A DNA stretch of 20,625 nt from an uncultured Capnocytophaga sp. (GTDB lineage Bacteria; Bacteroidota; Bacteroidia; Flavobacteriales; Flavobacteriaceae): positions 1-20,625 of the forward strand of contig NZ_CALHGG010000113.1 in assembly GCF_938029845.1 (NCBI RefSeq), in the 5' to 3' direction. Under the pieces are notes generated by a model. That model worked only from the letters and a program-made list of their open reading frames with translations. It did no database searches and was not told the origin of the DNA. The translations under genes were made by a program, and so were the position numbers. This document shows, piece by piece, positions 14,436-20,625 of this stretch; the stretch's first letter is position 1, and each line of letters starts with the position of its first letter.

Positions 14436-15464
14436 ATGAGATTATTTTATATCTTTTTATCCCTATTATTATTCTCTTGTACGGTAACACCTCCTAAAAA
14501 GCCTGTGGCGAAGAAGCCCCATCCTGACTTAAAGAAGGATACCGTAGAAGCTCCTATTCATACACAAACTTTTATCAATTATTCCTTTGTGGAGGATTCC
14601 CTTTCAGGAAAAACCTCCCAAATGAAATTTGATGAGCTTACTCTCACTTATGATGCGGAAGGGTATCAGATAGAAAGTTTCTATAAGAATAATTATCTAC
14701 AAGAACAATCTTTTTGGTACTATGATAAGGACCATAGAGTGATTGCGGAAGATTACATCTGCAAAACACTAAGTGATAACTGCTTCAATAGGAAGTTGAC
14801 CAATCATACCTATGATACTTTAGGTTATGAAATCAATCGATTTTCTTATGAATTCTTGGATACACTCGCCTTATTTAGCAAATATGAGATAGATTATGAC
14901 AAGCAAGGGTATCTTTCCAATATCATTCAATATCAGTTTCAAAAGAAAAAATGGCAGCCCTTTACTAAGGAAGTCTATAAGTATAATACAAAGGGACAGG
15001 AACAAGAGAAGGAAACCTATTACCACTATATGTCCCTATGGTTGCTCAAAGAAAAAGAGAGTTACAAATACAAGGACAGTATCATTGAGGAGAAATTTGC
15101 CTATAACTATAAGCAGAGTAATGCCCCTCGTCGTATACGTTATACCTACGAAGGAGCGCAAGAACAACTCACTTATATCAATGAAAAAGATAGCATTACA
15201 GCCACTGAATCCTACCTCTATGATCACCGAGGGGCGATCTCAAAATACACCATTTATGATGCTTATGGAGTAGAACAAGAACGCAAATTTTACCTATATA
15301 CTCCCTATGATAAGCGCTTGCAAGAGATTGTCTATAAGGGCGATATAGAACAAGAAAGAACCATTTATCAATATGATACAAAAGGACAGCTGACTCAAAA
15401 AGTTACCTATGTACAGGGTAAAATAAGATACCTAACTCAAGTGAAGTATTCCTATCATTTATGA
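14436..15464 (+). CDS. YD-like repeat lipoprotein
   Basis: A 342-residue lipoprotein. The ATG at 14436 is used; a TTG one codon earlier adds nothing. The signal MRLFYIFLSLLLFSC gives lipidated Cys15, followed by a Pro/Lys-rich linker (PPKKPVAKKPHP) that could cross the periplasmic space or wall. From about residue 50 on, degenerate repeats of about 20 residues carry Y-x-Y-D-x-x-G (LTYDAEGYQIES, EIDYDKQGYLSN, VYKYNTKGQEQE, YLYDHRGAISKY, YQYDTKGQLTQK), a weak relative of the YD/RHS repeat. It resembles the lipoprotein at 1687-2658 in plan, but not in base composition or detail. It overlaps the response regulator gene by 4 bases. Confidence 0.8.
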   Translation: MRLFYIFLSLLLFSCTVTPPKKPVAKKPHPDLKKDTVEAPIHTQTFINYSFVEDSLSGKTSQMKFDELTLTYDAEGYQIESFYKNNYLQEQSFWYYDKDHRVIAEDYICKTLSDNCFNRKLTNHTYDTLGYEINRFSYEFLDTLALFSKYEIDYDKQGYLSNIIQYQFQKKKWQPFTKEVYKYNTKGQEQEKETYYHYMSLWLLKEKESYKYKDSIIEEKFAYNYKQSNAPRRIRYTYEGAQEQLTYINEKDSITATESYLYDHRGAISKYTIYDAYGVEQERKFYLYTPYDKRLQEIVYKGDIEQERTIYQYDTKGQLTQKVTYVQGKIRYLTQVKYSYHL

Positions 15465-16132
15465 AAATACTCATTATAGAAGACGAAAAAGACCTGCTTT
15501 CTACCTTGCAAACTTTCTTGGAAAAAGAAAATTTCTTGGTAGAGACCGCCCATGATTACCCCTCTGGAGTGAAGAAAATAGCCGACTATGACTATGATTG
15601 TATTCTCTTAGATATCATGTTGCCCAAGGGGAGTGGTATGGAGCTATTGGACGAACTTAGGGCGCTGAAAAAGAATACAGCTGTACTTATCCTCTCTGCC
15701 AAGGATTCAGTGGAAGATAAGGTCTTAGGACTCGAAAAAGGGGCTGATGATTATTTGGCGAAACCTTTCCACTTGGCAGAACTATTGGCGAGAATTAAGT
15801 CCATTATTCGCCGTAAGAACCAGCAAGGGGAGGACTTCATCGCCTACAAAAATGTAACGCTATATCCTGAAGATAGGCGTGTGATAGTGGAAGGAAAACC
15901 AATGACTACGAATAGAAAGGAATATGAAATGCTTTACTACTTTATGATTCGCCCTGAGAAATTAGTGGAGCGCACCACCTTAGCGGAGGCTATCTGGGGC
16001 GATGATATAGATCAAGTGGATAGCTTGGATTTTATATACTCCCAAGTGAAAAACTTACGCAAAAAACTCAAATCCTTAGGGGCAGAAATTGACTTCCAAG
16101 CCGTCTATGGGATTGGGTATAAATTGGTTTAG
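15461..16132 (+). CDS. OmpR/PhoB-type response regulator
   Basis: A 223-residue two-component regulator. The receiver domain has acidic residues E7-D8, phospho-acceptor D51 (ILLDIMLP), S79 (LILSAKD) and K101 (LAKPF), all standard, so it should accept a phosphate. The C-terminal winged helix (about 125-223) has the usual features: YEMLYYFMIRPEKLVERTTLAEAIWG and DFIYSQVKNLRKKL, ending in YGIGYKL. No histidine kinase gene is next to it; the neighbours are a lipoprotein (4-base overlap) and an esterase (3 bases away). Its kinase must be elsewhere, or the regulator is run by envelope signals through an unlinked sensor. Targets cannot be inferred. Confidence 0.95.
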   Translation: MKILIIEDEKDLLSTLQTFLEKENFLVETAHDYPSGVKKIADYDYDCILLDIMLPKGSGMELLDELRALKKNTAVLILSAKDSVEDKVLGLEKGADDYLAKPFHLAELLARIKSIIRRKNQQGEDFIAYKNVTLYPEDRRVIVEGKPMTTNRKEYEMLYYFMIRPEKLVERTTLAEAIWGDDIDQVDSLDFIYSQVKNLRKKLKSLGAEIDFQAVYGIGYKLV

Positions 16133-16135
16133 ATT

Positions 16136-16630
16136 ATGAGAAAAATCCTATATTTGCATGGCTTAGACAGCTATTTGCATGCCGATAGGGAAGAGATACT
16201 CGCCCCTTATGGGGAAATACTAGCCCCTGTCTTTGATTACAAAAATAACCCCGAGCTGTTCTCTCACTTATGCGAGGAATACCAAAATATTGATGTGATT
16301 ATTGGCTCTAGTGCAGGGGGACTTCTTGGCTATTTCTTAGCCCAAAAGCTACAAAAACCCTGCATACTCTTCAATCCTGCGCTGAACTACCAGCACGAGC
16401 TACCCTTTGCTCCCTTTTGGGATAAGCAGTATAGGCAATACATGCTCCTTGTCATGGGTATGCAGGACGAAGTTGTACCTTATAAAGAAATATTGCCCAT
16501 AGCCTTAGCAGACAAAACTTCTAAACAACAGATAGATATACATCTTATACAAAATATGGGGCACCTCTATCCCATTGAGATTTTTTCTCAAGAATTGAAA
16601 TTTTTCTTTGACAAAATCAGTAGTCAGTAG
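16136..16630 (+). CDS. YqiA/YcfP-like alpha/beta-hydrolase (esterase)
   Basis: A 164-residue small alpha/beta-hydrolase of the UPF0227/YqiA type. It starts MRKILYLHGLDS (oxyanion strand, HG). The nucleophile elbow is GSSAGG with Ser59, the acid is probably Asp111 (GMQDEVVPY) and the base His143 (NMGHLYP), so the catalytic triad is complete. Cytosolic; likely hydrolyses short-chain esters, natural substrate unknown. It follows the response regulator by 3 bases. Its last codons (S-S-Q-stop) are part of a CAGTAGTCAGTAG intergenic repeat, so the present C-terminus is probably set by the repeat. Confidence 0.88.
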   Translation: MRKILYLHGLDSYLHADREEILAPYGEILAPVFDYKNNPELFSHLCEEYQNIDVIIGSSAGGLLGYFLAQKLQKPCILFNPALNYQHELPFAPFWDKQYRQYMLLVMGMQDEVVPYKEILPIALADKTSKQQIDIHLIQNMGHLYPIEIFSQELKFFFDKISSQ

Positions 16631-16650
16631 GCAGCTGTCAGTCGTCAGTC
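16617..16650. repeat. CAGTAGTC-type intergenic repeat
   Basis: Five CAGT words in variants of a TCAGTAG/TCAGTC unit, beginning inside the last codons of the esterase gene and giving its TAG stop (16628-16630). The same word family is at 18905-18961, 19117-19126 and 5336-5343. Confidence 0.8.
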
Positions 16651-16707
16651 CCTAAGCTGGTACAAGCTTGTAGCTCTTTATTTATAAAGTACCTAAACTC
16701 AAAAATA

Positions 16708-18348
16708 ATGAACACAGAAATCATCATCCAAGAAATACTATCAAGGGTAACTGCTACCTTTGACCGATTAGACCTCCCTAAACAACCTTATGGAAGAAAT
16801 GAACTTTGGGAAGGTATTACTGATTACTTCAAGATAAAACAGCGAAAAGATAAAATAACGTTTGGCAATACACCTGAAGAATATTTGGGTAGTCCTTCTA
16901 TTACCATCAAAGACTTTGAGCAGCTTCCTGATGATTTCATAGACAATGAGTTACTTCCTGCTTTGGAAGAACAACTTACTCAAATGTTCTTTAATCCTGA
17001 GTTTTATTATTGCTTTGAGTACAAACTTACCTTAGTGTTTGATTTTCTTTCAGCCTCAGGGCATCACGCACGTAAACAGGTGCGATTGGAACACCCTGAG
17101 CGCAAGGCAGAACTCAAAGAATGCTTGGATACCTATGTACAAAGGGTAATCTATGAAGCTACCGAAAAAATGAAAGAGAAGGAAGTGCATACTTTCTTTG
17201 ACAGGCTCTTTGATTTTGAACTCACTGGTTATAGTGAGGATAAGGTGGTTGAAATCCTCAATAAAGGGATTACCCTCATAGATCCTAAATGGAAAAAGAC
17301 TCTAGAGGAGTATCAATGGTGCTTGCTTTACCATACTAGAGTATGGAAAGAAAAAGTTTTTATGAAGCTATATTACAAAGTAGAAGGAAGTGATTGGTCA
17401 AAAAAATATACACTCAAGGAAGGTTTGCAAGCAAAAGATATAGATAACGCTAAACTAAACCTATTTGTCGCACAAGCTCTTTGGCATATCAAACACAAAG
17501 AATATAGTTGGGATGTAAAGTTTGCTTGTGAGGATTTAGAGCGAGCCGCTAAGGAATTAGGCTCTAAAAAAGCGGCTATGTACCTCAAAGAGGGAACAGG
17601 TATCTTGCCTAACGACCTTATTCATTACAAGGATAGCGAAGTGGAATGCGATGCCAATGATGTTTTTGCTGAAATCAGTGTGAAAATCAAACAGGAATCA
17701 GCTATGGCTTATGACAAAGCGTTGGATTTTATCATCGCCCTACTCAAAGCTGATTTCCCTGCTAGCTACCATATCAAGTTCAGCAGCAAAGCTCCTAAAC
17801 AGTTTTTGGATATCAAAGGGATTGCCAAGTCGCCTACCCATCGTTTCTTTGCTCAAGCACTGCAATACGAGGAATTACGTCCTAAATTGGTGGCTTATAC
17901 CGAGGTGGCTATGAAAGAATTTCAGTGGTACAATGATGTAGAAGAAGGTGAGAAAAGCTGTATGCCGGGTAGTTATGCTGTTTTTGGCTTAGGACTGATA
18001 GGGGAGGAGTACTTTCCCTTGGTGAGCCAATACTTTGCGCTATTGGACGACGAACACCAAATGATACACAAGTATTTCGTTAGTGCCCTTATAGACCGTT
18101 ATGGAGTGAATGAAAAATCCTTACCACTTATCTGCCAAGGAATCACCTCGGCACAGTTTGATATGGTATTCAAGAACTTGGAAAAAGAAATGGAAAAGCC
18201 AGAAAACAAAGAGTTACTCACAAAATTTCTCAAAGAAAAAGAAGATTTTTTTAAGGCTAACAAAGAGCAAGGCTTCTACAAATATTACGAAGAAGATATC
18301 TATTATGCTATCTACGGCAAGCAATGGAAGAAAAAAGTAAAAAATTAA
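16708..18348 (+). CDS. Large cytosolic protein of unknown function, perhaps DUF6138
   Basis: A 546-residue soluble protein without signal peptide or membrane segment. It is mostly helical and rich in E, K and Y. Notable segments are HHARKQVRLEHPERKAEL (about 114-131), ELGSKKAAMYLKEGTGILP (about 287-305, shaped like a helical-repeat unit) and SCMPGSYAVFGLGLIGEEYFPL (about 417-438). The last resembles, from memory, a conserved stretch of DUF6138 proteins of Bacteroidota and Bacillota; this is unverified. I cannot assign a function. The ATG at 16708 is 77 bases after the esterase stop and no clear promoter is visible in that gap, so it may be read from the operon upstream. The peroxidase gene begins 9 bases after the stop. 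Confidence 0.85.
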   Translation: MNTEIIIQEILSRVTATFDRLDLPKQPYGRNELWEGITDYFKIKQRKDKITFGNTPEEYLGSPSITIKDFEQLPDDFIDNELLPALEEQLTQMFFNPEFYYCFEYKLTLVFDFLSASGHHARKQVRLEHPERKAELKECLDTYVQRVIYEATEKMKEKEVHTFFDRLFDFELTGYSEDKVVEILNKGITLIDPKWKKTLEEYQWCLLYHTRVWKEKVFMKLYYKVEGSDWSKKYTLKEGLQAKDIDNAKLNLFVAQALWHIKHKEYSWDVKFACEDLERAAKELGSKKAAMYLKEGTGILPNDLIHYKDSEVECDANDVFAEISVKIKQESAMAYDKALDFIIALLKADFPASYHIKFSSKAPKQFLDIKGIAKSPTHRFFAQALQYEELRPKLVAYTEVAMKEFQWYNDVEEGEKSCMPGSYAVFGLGLIGEEYFPLVSQYFALLDDEHQMIHKYFVSALIDRYGVNEKSLPLICQGITSAQFDMVFKNLEKEMEKPENKELLTKFLKEKEDFFKANKEQGFYKYYEEDIYYAIYGKQWKKKVKN

Positions 18349-18357
18349 TAATTAAAA

Positions 18358-18918
18358 ATGAAAGTAAGTAAATTAATCTTCCTTTTCCTCATGGGAATCA
18401 TGTTAGGAAAAGCACAAACCAAAAAACAAATGAATGACCAAACCATTTACCAATTTGAAGTAGAGGACATTACAGGGAAAGCGTTCCCATTGTCAAGCCT
18501 ACAAGGCAAGAAAGTAATGATTGTCAATACCGCCTCCAAGTGCGGACTGACCCCTCAGTATAAGGAGTTAGAAGCACTATACCAACAGTATAAGGACAAG
18601 GATTTTGTCATTATAGGCTTTCCAGCCAATAATTTTCTCAAACAAGAACCAGGTACCAATGAGGAAATAGCCACATTCTGCCAGGTGAATTATGGGGTAA
18701 GTTTCCCTATGATGAGTAAGATCTCTGTCAAGGGCAAGGATATGCACCCTTTATATCAGTTTCTTACGCAGAAGTCTAAGAATGGCGTAGCAGACTCCAA
18801 AGTAAGCTGGAACTTCCAAAAATACCTCATCGGAAAGGACGGACACCTAGAGAAAGTGATAGCGCCAAAAACCGTACCTAATGACCCAGAAGTTATTCAG
18901 TGGATCAGTGCTCAGTAG
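18358..18918 (+). CDS. Exported glutathione-peroxidase-type thiol peroxidase
   Basis: A 186-residue GPx-family peroxidase with an N-terminal signal (MKVSKLIFLFLMGIMLGKAQ), so it is periplasmic or surface-exposed, unlike most bacterial GPx. Peroxidatic Cys62 is in NTASKCGLTPQY, Gln96 in KQEPG, and Trp151-Asn152 in SWNF, completing the catalytic tetrad. Cys108 (EIATFC) is in the place of the resolving cysteine of thioredoxin-dependent members, so it probably uses a thioredoxin-like reductant. The usual FPCNQF is FPANNF here. It follows the previous gene by 9 bases. Its end, I-S-A-Q-stop, runs into a CAGTAGTC repeat that gives the TAG stop codon. Confidence 0.92.
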   Translation: MKVSKLIFLFLMGIMLGKAQTKKQMNDQTIYQFEVEDITGKAFPLSSLQGKKVMIVNTASKCGLTPQYKELEALYQQYKDKDFVIIGFPANNFLKQEPGTNEEIATFCQVNYGVSFPMMSKISVKGKDMHPLYQFLTQKSKNGVADSKVSWNFQKYLIGKDGHLEKVIAPKTVPNDPEVIQWISAQ

Positions 18919-18961
18919 TCTGTAGTCAGAAGGCAGTGGTCAGTAGTATGAATCAGTAGTT
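18905..18961. repeat. CAGTAGTC-type intergenic repeat after the peroxidase gene
   Basis: Six imperfect units (CAGTG, CAGTAGTC, TGTAGTCAG, GGCAGTGGT, CAGTAGTA, CAGTAGT) in about 57 bases, starting inside the gene. It is the same family as 16617-16650, and a further GTCAGTAGTC lies at 19117-19126. It is probably a dispersed low-complexity intergenic repeat of this genome. Confidence 0.8.
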
Positions 18962-18981
18962 AAAAACATCTGTATAATCTA

Positions 18982-19017
18982 ATTCGTAGAGGTGTAATTT
19001 ATTGCGCCTCTACGAGT
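18982..19017. repeat. Palindromic repeat, copy 1 (GTAGAGG arms)
   Basis: A hairpin of about 14 bp or more (TCGTAGAGG with CCTCTACGA, inner pairs including G-U) closing on a TTTA loop. The core reads TAATTTATTGCG. It shares GTAGAG and ATTTATTGCG with copy 2 at 19058-19079. Without a T run it is not a normal terminator; a dispersed palindromic element is more likely. Confidence 0.75.
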
Positions 19018-19057
19018 AATACACGCATCAAGAGTTGTCTTAGCCAGCGTCTATGTA

Positions 19058-19079
19058 GAGACGCAATTTATTGCGTCTT
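19058..19079. repeat. Palindromic repeat, copy 2 (AGACGCAA arms)
   Basis: AGACGCAA (19059-19066) pairs with TTGCGTCT (19071-19078) around a TTTA loop, with one further G-U pair. It is preceded by GTAGAG as in copy 1. The CGCAA in its left arm and the following TTATTGCGTCTTA are what link it to the (CGCAA)12 array at 1-60. Confidence 0.75.
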
Positions 19080-19080
19080 A

Positions 19081-19221
19081 TAAAGTTAGCAAATAATATC
19101 TTAACTGTTGATTCGAGTCAGTAGTCAAGCGCTAAAGGACGGACTTATTAGTAAATTCCAATCACTAACTCCTAAACTCTATTTTACATAATATAAATTA
19201 TAGGAATTTTTTAATATAGTC
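19081..19221. other. Intergenic sequence without a gene
   Basis: The rest of the 371-base gap between the peroxidase and sucD ends. It holds one GTCAGTAGTC unit (19117-19126) and A/T-rich filler. AAATTCC near 19153 and GGAATTT near 19203 could pair over a loop of some 40 bases and are followed by T's, a weak + strand terminator at best. GATTCGAGTC looks like a tRNA T-arm word but no tRNA surrounds it. Confidence 0.5.
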
Positions 19222-19261
19222 AAAAAGAGAGGCTAATAGTCATTACTGACCTTAGCCTCTT
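19222..19261 (-). terminator. Terminator of sucD
   Basis: AGAGGCTAA (19228-19236) pairs with TTAGCCTCT (19252-19260), with a short inner stem GTC/GAC and a six-base loop. On the - strand the hairpin is followed by five T (the A run at 19222-19226). It lies about 30 bases after the sucD stop. Confidence 0.85.
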
Positions 19262-19289
19262 GCTTTATCCTATTTGTATTATGTGGAGA

Positions 19290-20162
19290 TTATTTCAATA
19301 CTTCCTTTACTTTCTCACCGATTTTCGCAGGTGAATCTACCACGTGGATACCACATTCACGCATGATACGTTTTTTGGCTTCAGCAGTATCTTCGCTACC
19401 ACCTACAATGGCACCAGCATGTCCCATAGTACGTCCCTTAGGCGCTGTTTCTCCAGCGATAAAGCCTACTACAGGTTTCTTGTTGCCTGTTTCTTTAATC
19501 CAGCGAGCAGCTTCTACTTCTAGCTGACCTCCGATTTCTCCTATCATGACTATAATTTCTGTTTCAGGATCATTCATGAAGAGTTCCACTGCTTCCTTTG
19601 TAGTGGTACCTATAATAGGGTCTCCCCCTATACCTATTGCAGTAGAAATACCCAAGCCTTGGCGTACTACTTGGTCAGCAGCCTCATAAGTCAAAGTACC
19701 TGATTTAGAGACGATACCTACCTTTCCTTTCTTGAATACGAACCCAGGCATGATACCTACTTTTGCTTCTTCTGGAGTAATTACCCCTGGACAGTTAGGT
19801 CCTATAAGGCGACAACCTTTGTCCTTGATATAGGCAGCAACCTTTACCATGTCAGCCACAGGAATTCCCTCTGTAATGGCGATAATTACTTTAATCCCTG
19901 CTTCAGCAGCTTCCATAATGGCATCAGCTGCAAATGCAGGTGGTACAAAGATAATAGAAGTATCCGCTCCTACCTTCTCTACCGCCTCCTTTACAGAGTT
20001 GAAAACAGGCTTTCCTAAGTGTGTTTGTCCTCCTTTGTTCGGAGTTACTCCTCCCACTACATTGGTTCCATATTGAATCATTTGCTCCGCATGGAAAGTC
20101 CCTTCACTCCCTGTAAAACCTTGTACAAGGATTTTTGAATTCTTATTTACTAATACACTCAT
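19290..20162 (-). CDS. sucD: Succinyl-CoA synthetase alpha subunit
   Basis: A 290-residue alpha subunit of succinate-CoA ligase, the TCA-cycle enzyme that forms ATP or GTP from succinyl-CoA. The start is the ATG at 20162 ([18 protein letters not shown]). A longer reading from a TTG at 20186 is rejected because that TTG is the end of the promoter -7 box. The CoA-binding fold begins with [31 protein letters not shown] and [12 protein letters not shown] are all conserved, and the phosphorylated His is H248 in GHAGAIVGG. Length is normal. The partner gene sucC is not in the window, so the two subunits are unlinked or sucC lies farther away. It has its own promoter and terminator, so it is monocistronic. 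Confidence 0.97.
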   Translation of the reverse strand: MSVLVNKNSKILVQGFTGSEGTFHAEQMIQYGTNVVGGVTPNKGGQTHLGKPVFNSVKEAVEKVGADTSIIFVPPAFAADAIMEAAEAGIKVIIAITEGIPVADMVKVAAYIKDKGCRLIGPNCPGVITPEEAKVGIMPGFVFKKGKVGIVSKSGTLTYEAADQVVRQGLGISTAIGIGGDPIIGTTTKEAVELFMNDPETEIIVMIGEIGGQLEVEAARWIKETGNKKPVVGFIAGETAPKGRTMGHAGAIVGGSEDTAEAKKRIMRECGIHVVDSPAKIGEKVKEVLK

Positions 20163-20183
20163 TGGTTTGAATTTTTTAGAGCA

Positions 20184-20214
20184 CAAAGTTACTTATTTTT
20201 TTTCAAATTTCCAA
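20184..20214 (-). promoter_or_regulatory. sucD promoter
   Basis: On the - strand, TTG (20214-20212), 20 bases, then TAACTTTG (20191-20184), the Bacteroidota promoter form. Transcription should begin near 20178, about 16 bases before the ATG. Confidence 0.7.
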
Positions 20215-20269
20215 GAAAAAATGAAATAATATTCAATGATTTGTGACATTAATCATTAGTAACTAATCA

Positions 20270-20625
20270 CTATTGAAAACTTTCCCTTCCCCAGAAGAAA
20301 GGTGGCTCTATTTGCAAGGCTCTCAGGTAAGTATAGCCCTGTCCCCTATGATGACTTTCATTTTCAATAAAGTACAATATCCATTGAGCAAAGCTAAAGG
20401 TCATTTGATAGATAGTCAGAGGTTGGGTAAAATCTCCCACTTCTTTCCATTCACGATCGAGAATTTCTGTCGCTCTATCCCATAAAGCTAATACTTCAAC
20501 TTTGGTGGTAGGAAAATTTCCTTCTAAGAAAAGTGTATGTTTCTCTTGAAATCTTTCTTTAAAAAGATAGTCCATAACTCTTAGAAACTCCTCTACCATT
20601 CCTGAAAAAGGACGTAGATTAGCGA
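20270..20625 (-). CDS. DinB-family protein, 5' end outside the window
   Basis: The last 117 codons of a DinB/DUF664-type gene; its frame is open to the window edge, with no stop between 20600 and 20625. The Met at 20599 is therefore probably internal, and the residues before it (ANLRPFSG) fit the family. The visible part shows helices typical of the four-helix DinB bundle and ENESHHRGQGYTYLRAL, whose His pair belongs to the metal site; the first metal His would be in the missing N-terminal part. DinB-fold proteins are metal-binding, often thiol-transferase-like or stress-induced; no substrate can be given. It is followed by 80-odd bases including the palindrome ATTAGTAACTAAT before the sucD promoter. 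Confidence 0.85.
   Translation of the reverse strand, partial: ANLRPFSGMVEEFLRVMDYLFKERFQEKHTLFLEGNFPTTKVEVLALWDRATEILDREWKEVGDFTQPLTIYQMTFSFAQWILYFIENESHHRGQGYTYLRALQIEPPFFWGRESFQ

Noticed and set aside
19108..19125. tRNA fragment suggested by GATTCGAGTC
   Set aside because: No acceptor stem, anticodon stem or other arms can be formed around it; it lies in repeat-rich intergenic DNA.

Overview
The window looks like a chromosomal segment of a low-GC member of the Bacteroidota, most likely a flavobacterium and possibly a Capnocytophaga-type genome. The genus is an inference from gene content and sequence style. Supporting signs are the primary promoters of the Bacteroidota form (TTTG or TTG, a gap of about 18-21, then TAnnTTTG), weak or absent Shine-Dalgarno sequences, several SPII lipoproteins, and flavobacterial families such as the short MenE ligase, a DUF4834-like protein and a YfhO protein. 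There are no rRNA genes, recognisable tRNA genes, CRISPR arrays or transposases.

Region 1 (1-5402) is accessory DNA. It opens with a (CGCAA)12 array that appears to have grown inside one arm of a dispersed palindromic repeat, followed by a terminator. Then come four + strand genes that are clearly AT-rich: a short protein of YDE-type repeats, a two-helix membrane protein of unknown function, a YD-repeat lipoprotein, and a uracil-DNA-glycosylase-fold protein. A convergent AbiE-type toxin-antitoxin operon follows (abiEi/abiEii, - strand). It is bracketed by two 41-base copies of one palindrome, each the exact reverse complement of the other. The upstream copy overlaps the abiE promoter and puts its -33 box in the palindrome loop, so it is the likely operator.

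Region 2 (5403-9210) is housekeeping: miaA (tRNA modification, - strand) divergent from a CPBP intramembrane protease and menE (menaquinone synthesis, + strand). menE overlaps by 12 bases the end of a convergent cation-diffusion-facilitator gene. miaA and the CPBP gene share a 16-base palindrome made of two back-to-back -7 boxes.

Region 3 (9211-18918) starts with a very AT-rich intergenic stretch carrying a sigma54-like promoter in front of an exported thioredoxin, closed by a strong terminator. A tightly packed + strand operon then runs from a good promoter at 10280-10311: a DUF4834-like small membrane protein, a large YfhO membrane protein, an M14-peptidase-like lipoprotein that seems to have lost its zinc histidines, a second YD-type lipoprotein, an OmpR-type response regulator with no kinase beside it, and a YqiA-like esterase. 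A large cytosolic protein of unknown function (perhaps DUF6138) and an exported glutathione peroxidase follow.

Region 4 (18919-20625) holds repeat-rich intergenic DNA (CAGTAGTC-type repeats and two GCAATTTATTGC-core hairpins), then sucD (TCA cycle, - strand) with its own promoter and terminator, and a DinB-family gene cut by the window edge. The most interesting signals are the operator-flanked AbiE module, the pentanucleotide array born from a palindromic repeat, and the probable M14 pseudoenzyme inside an envelope operon.
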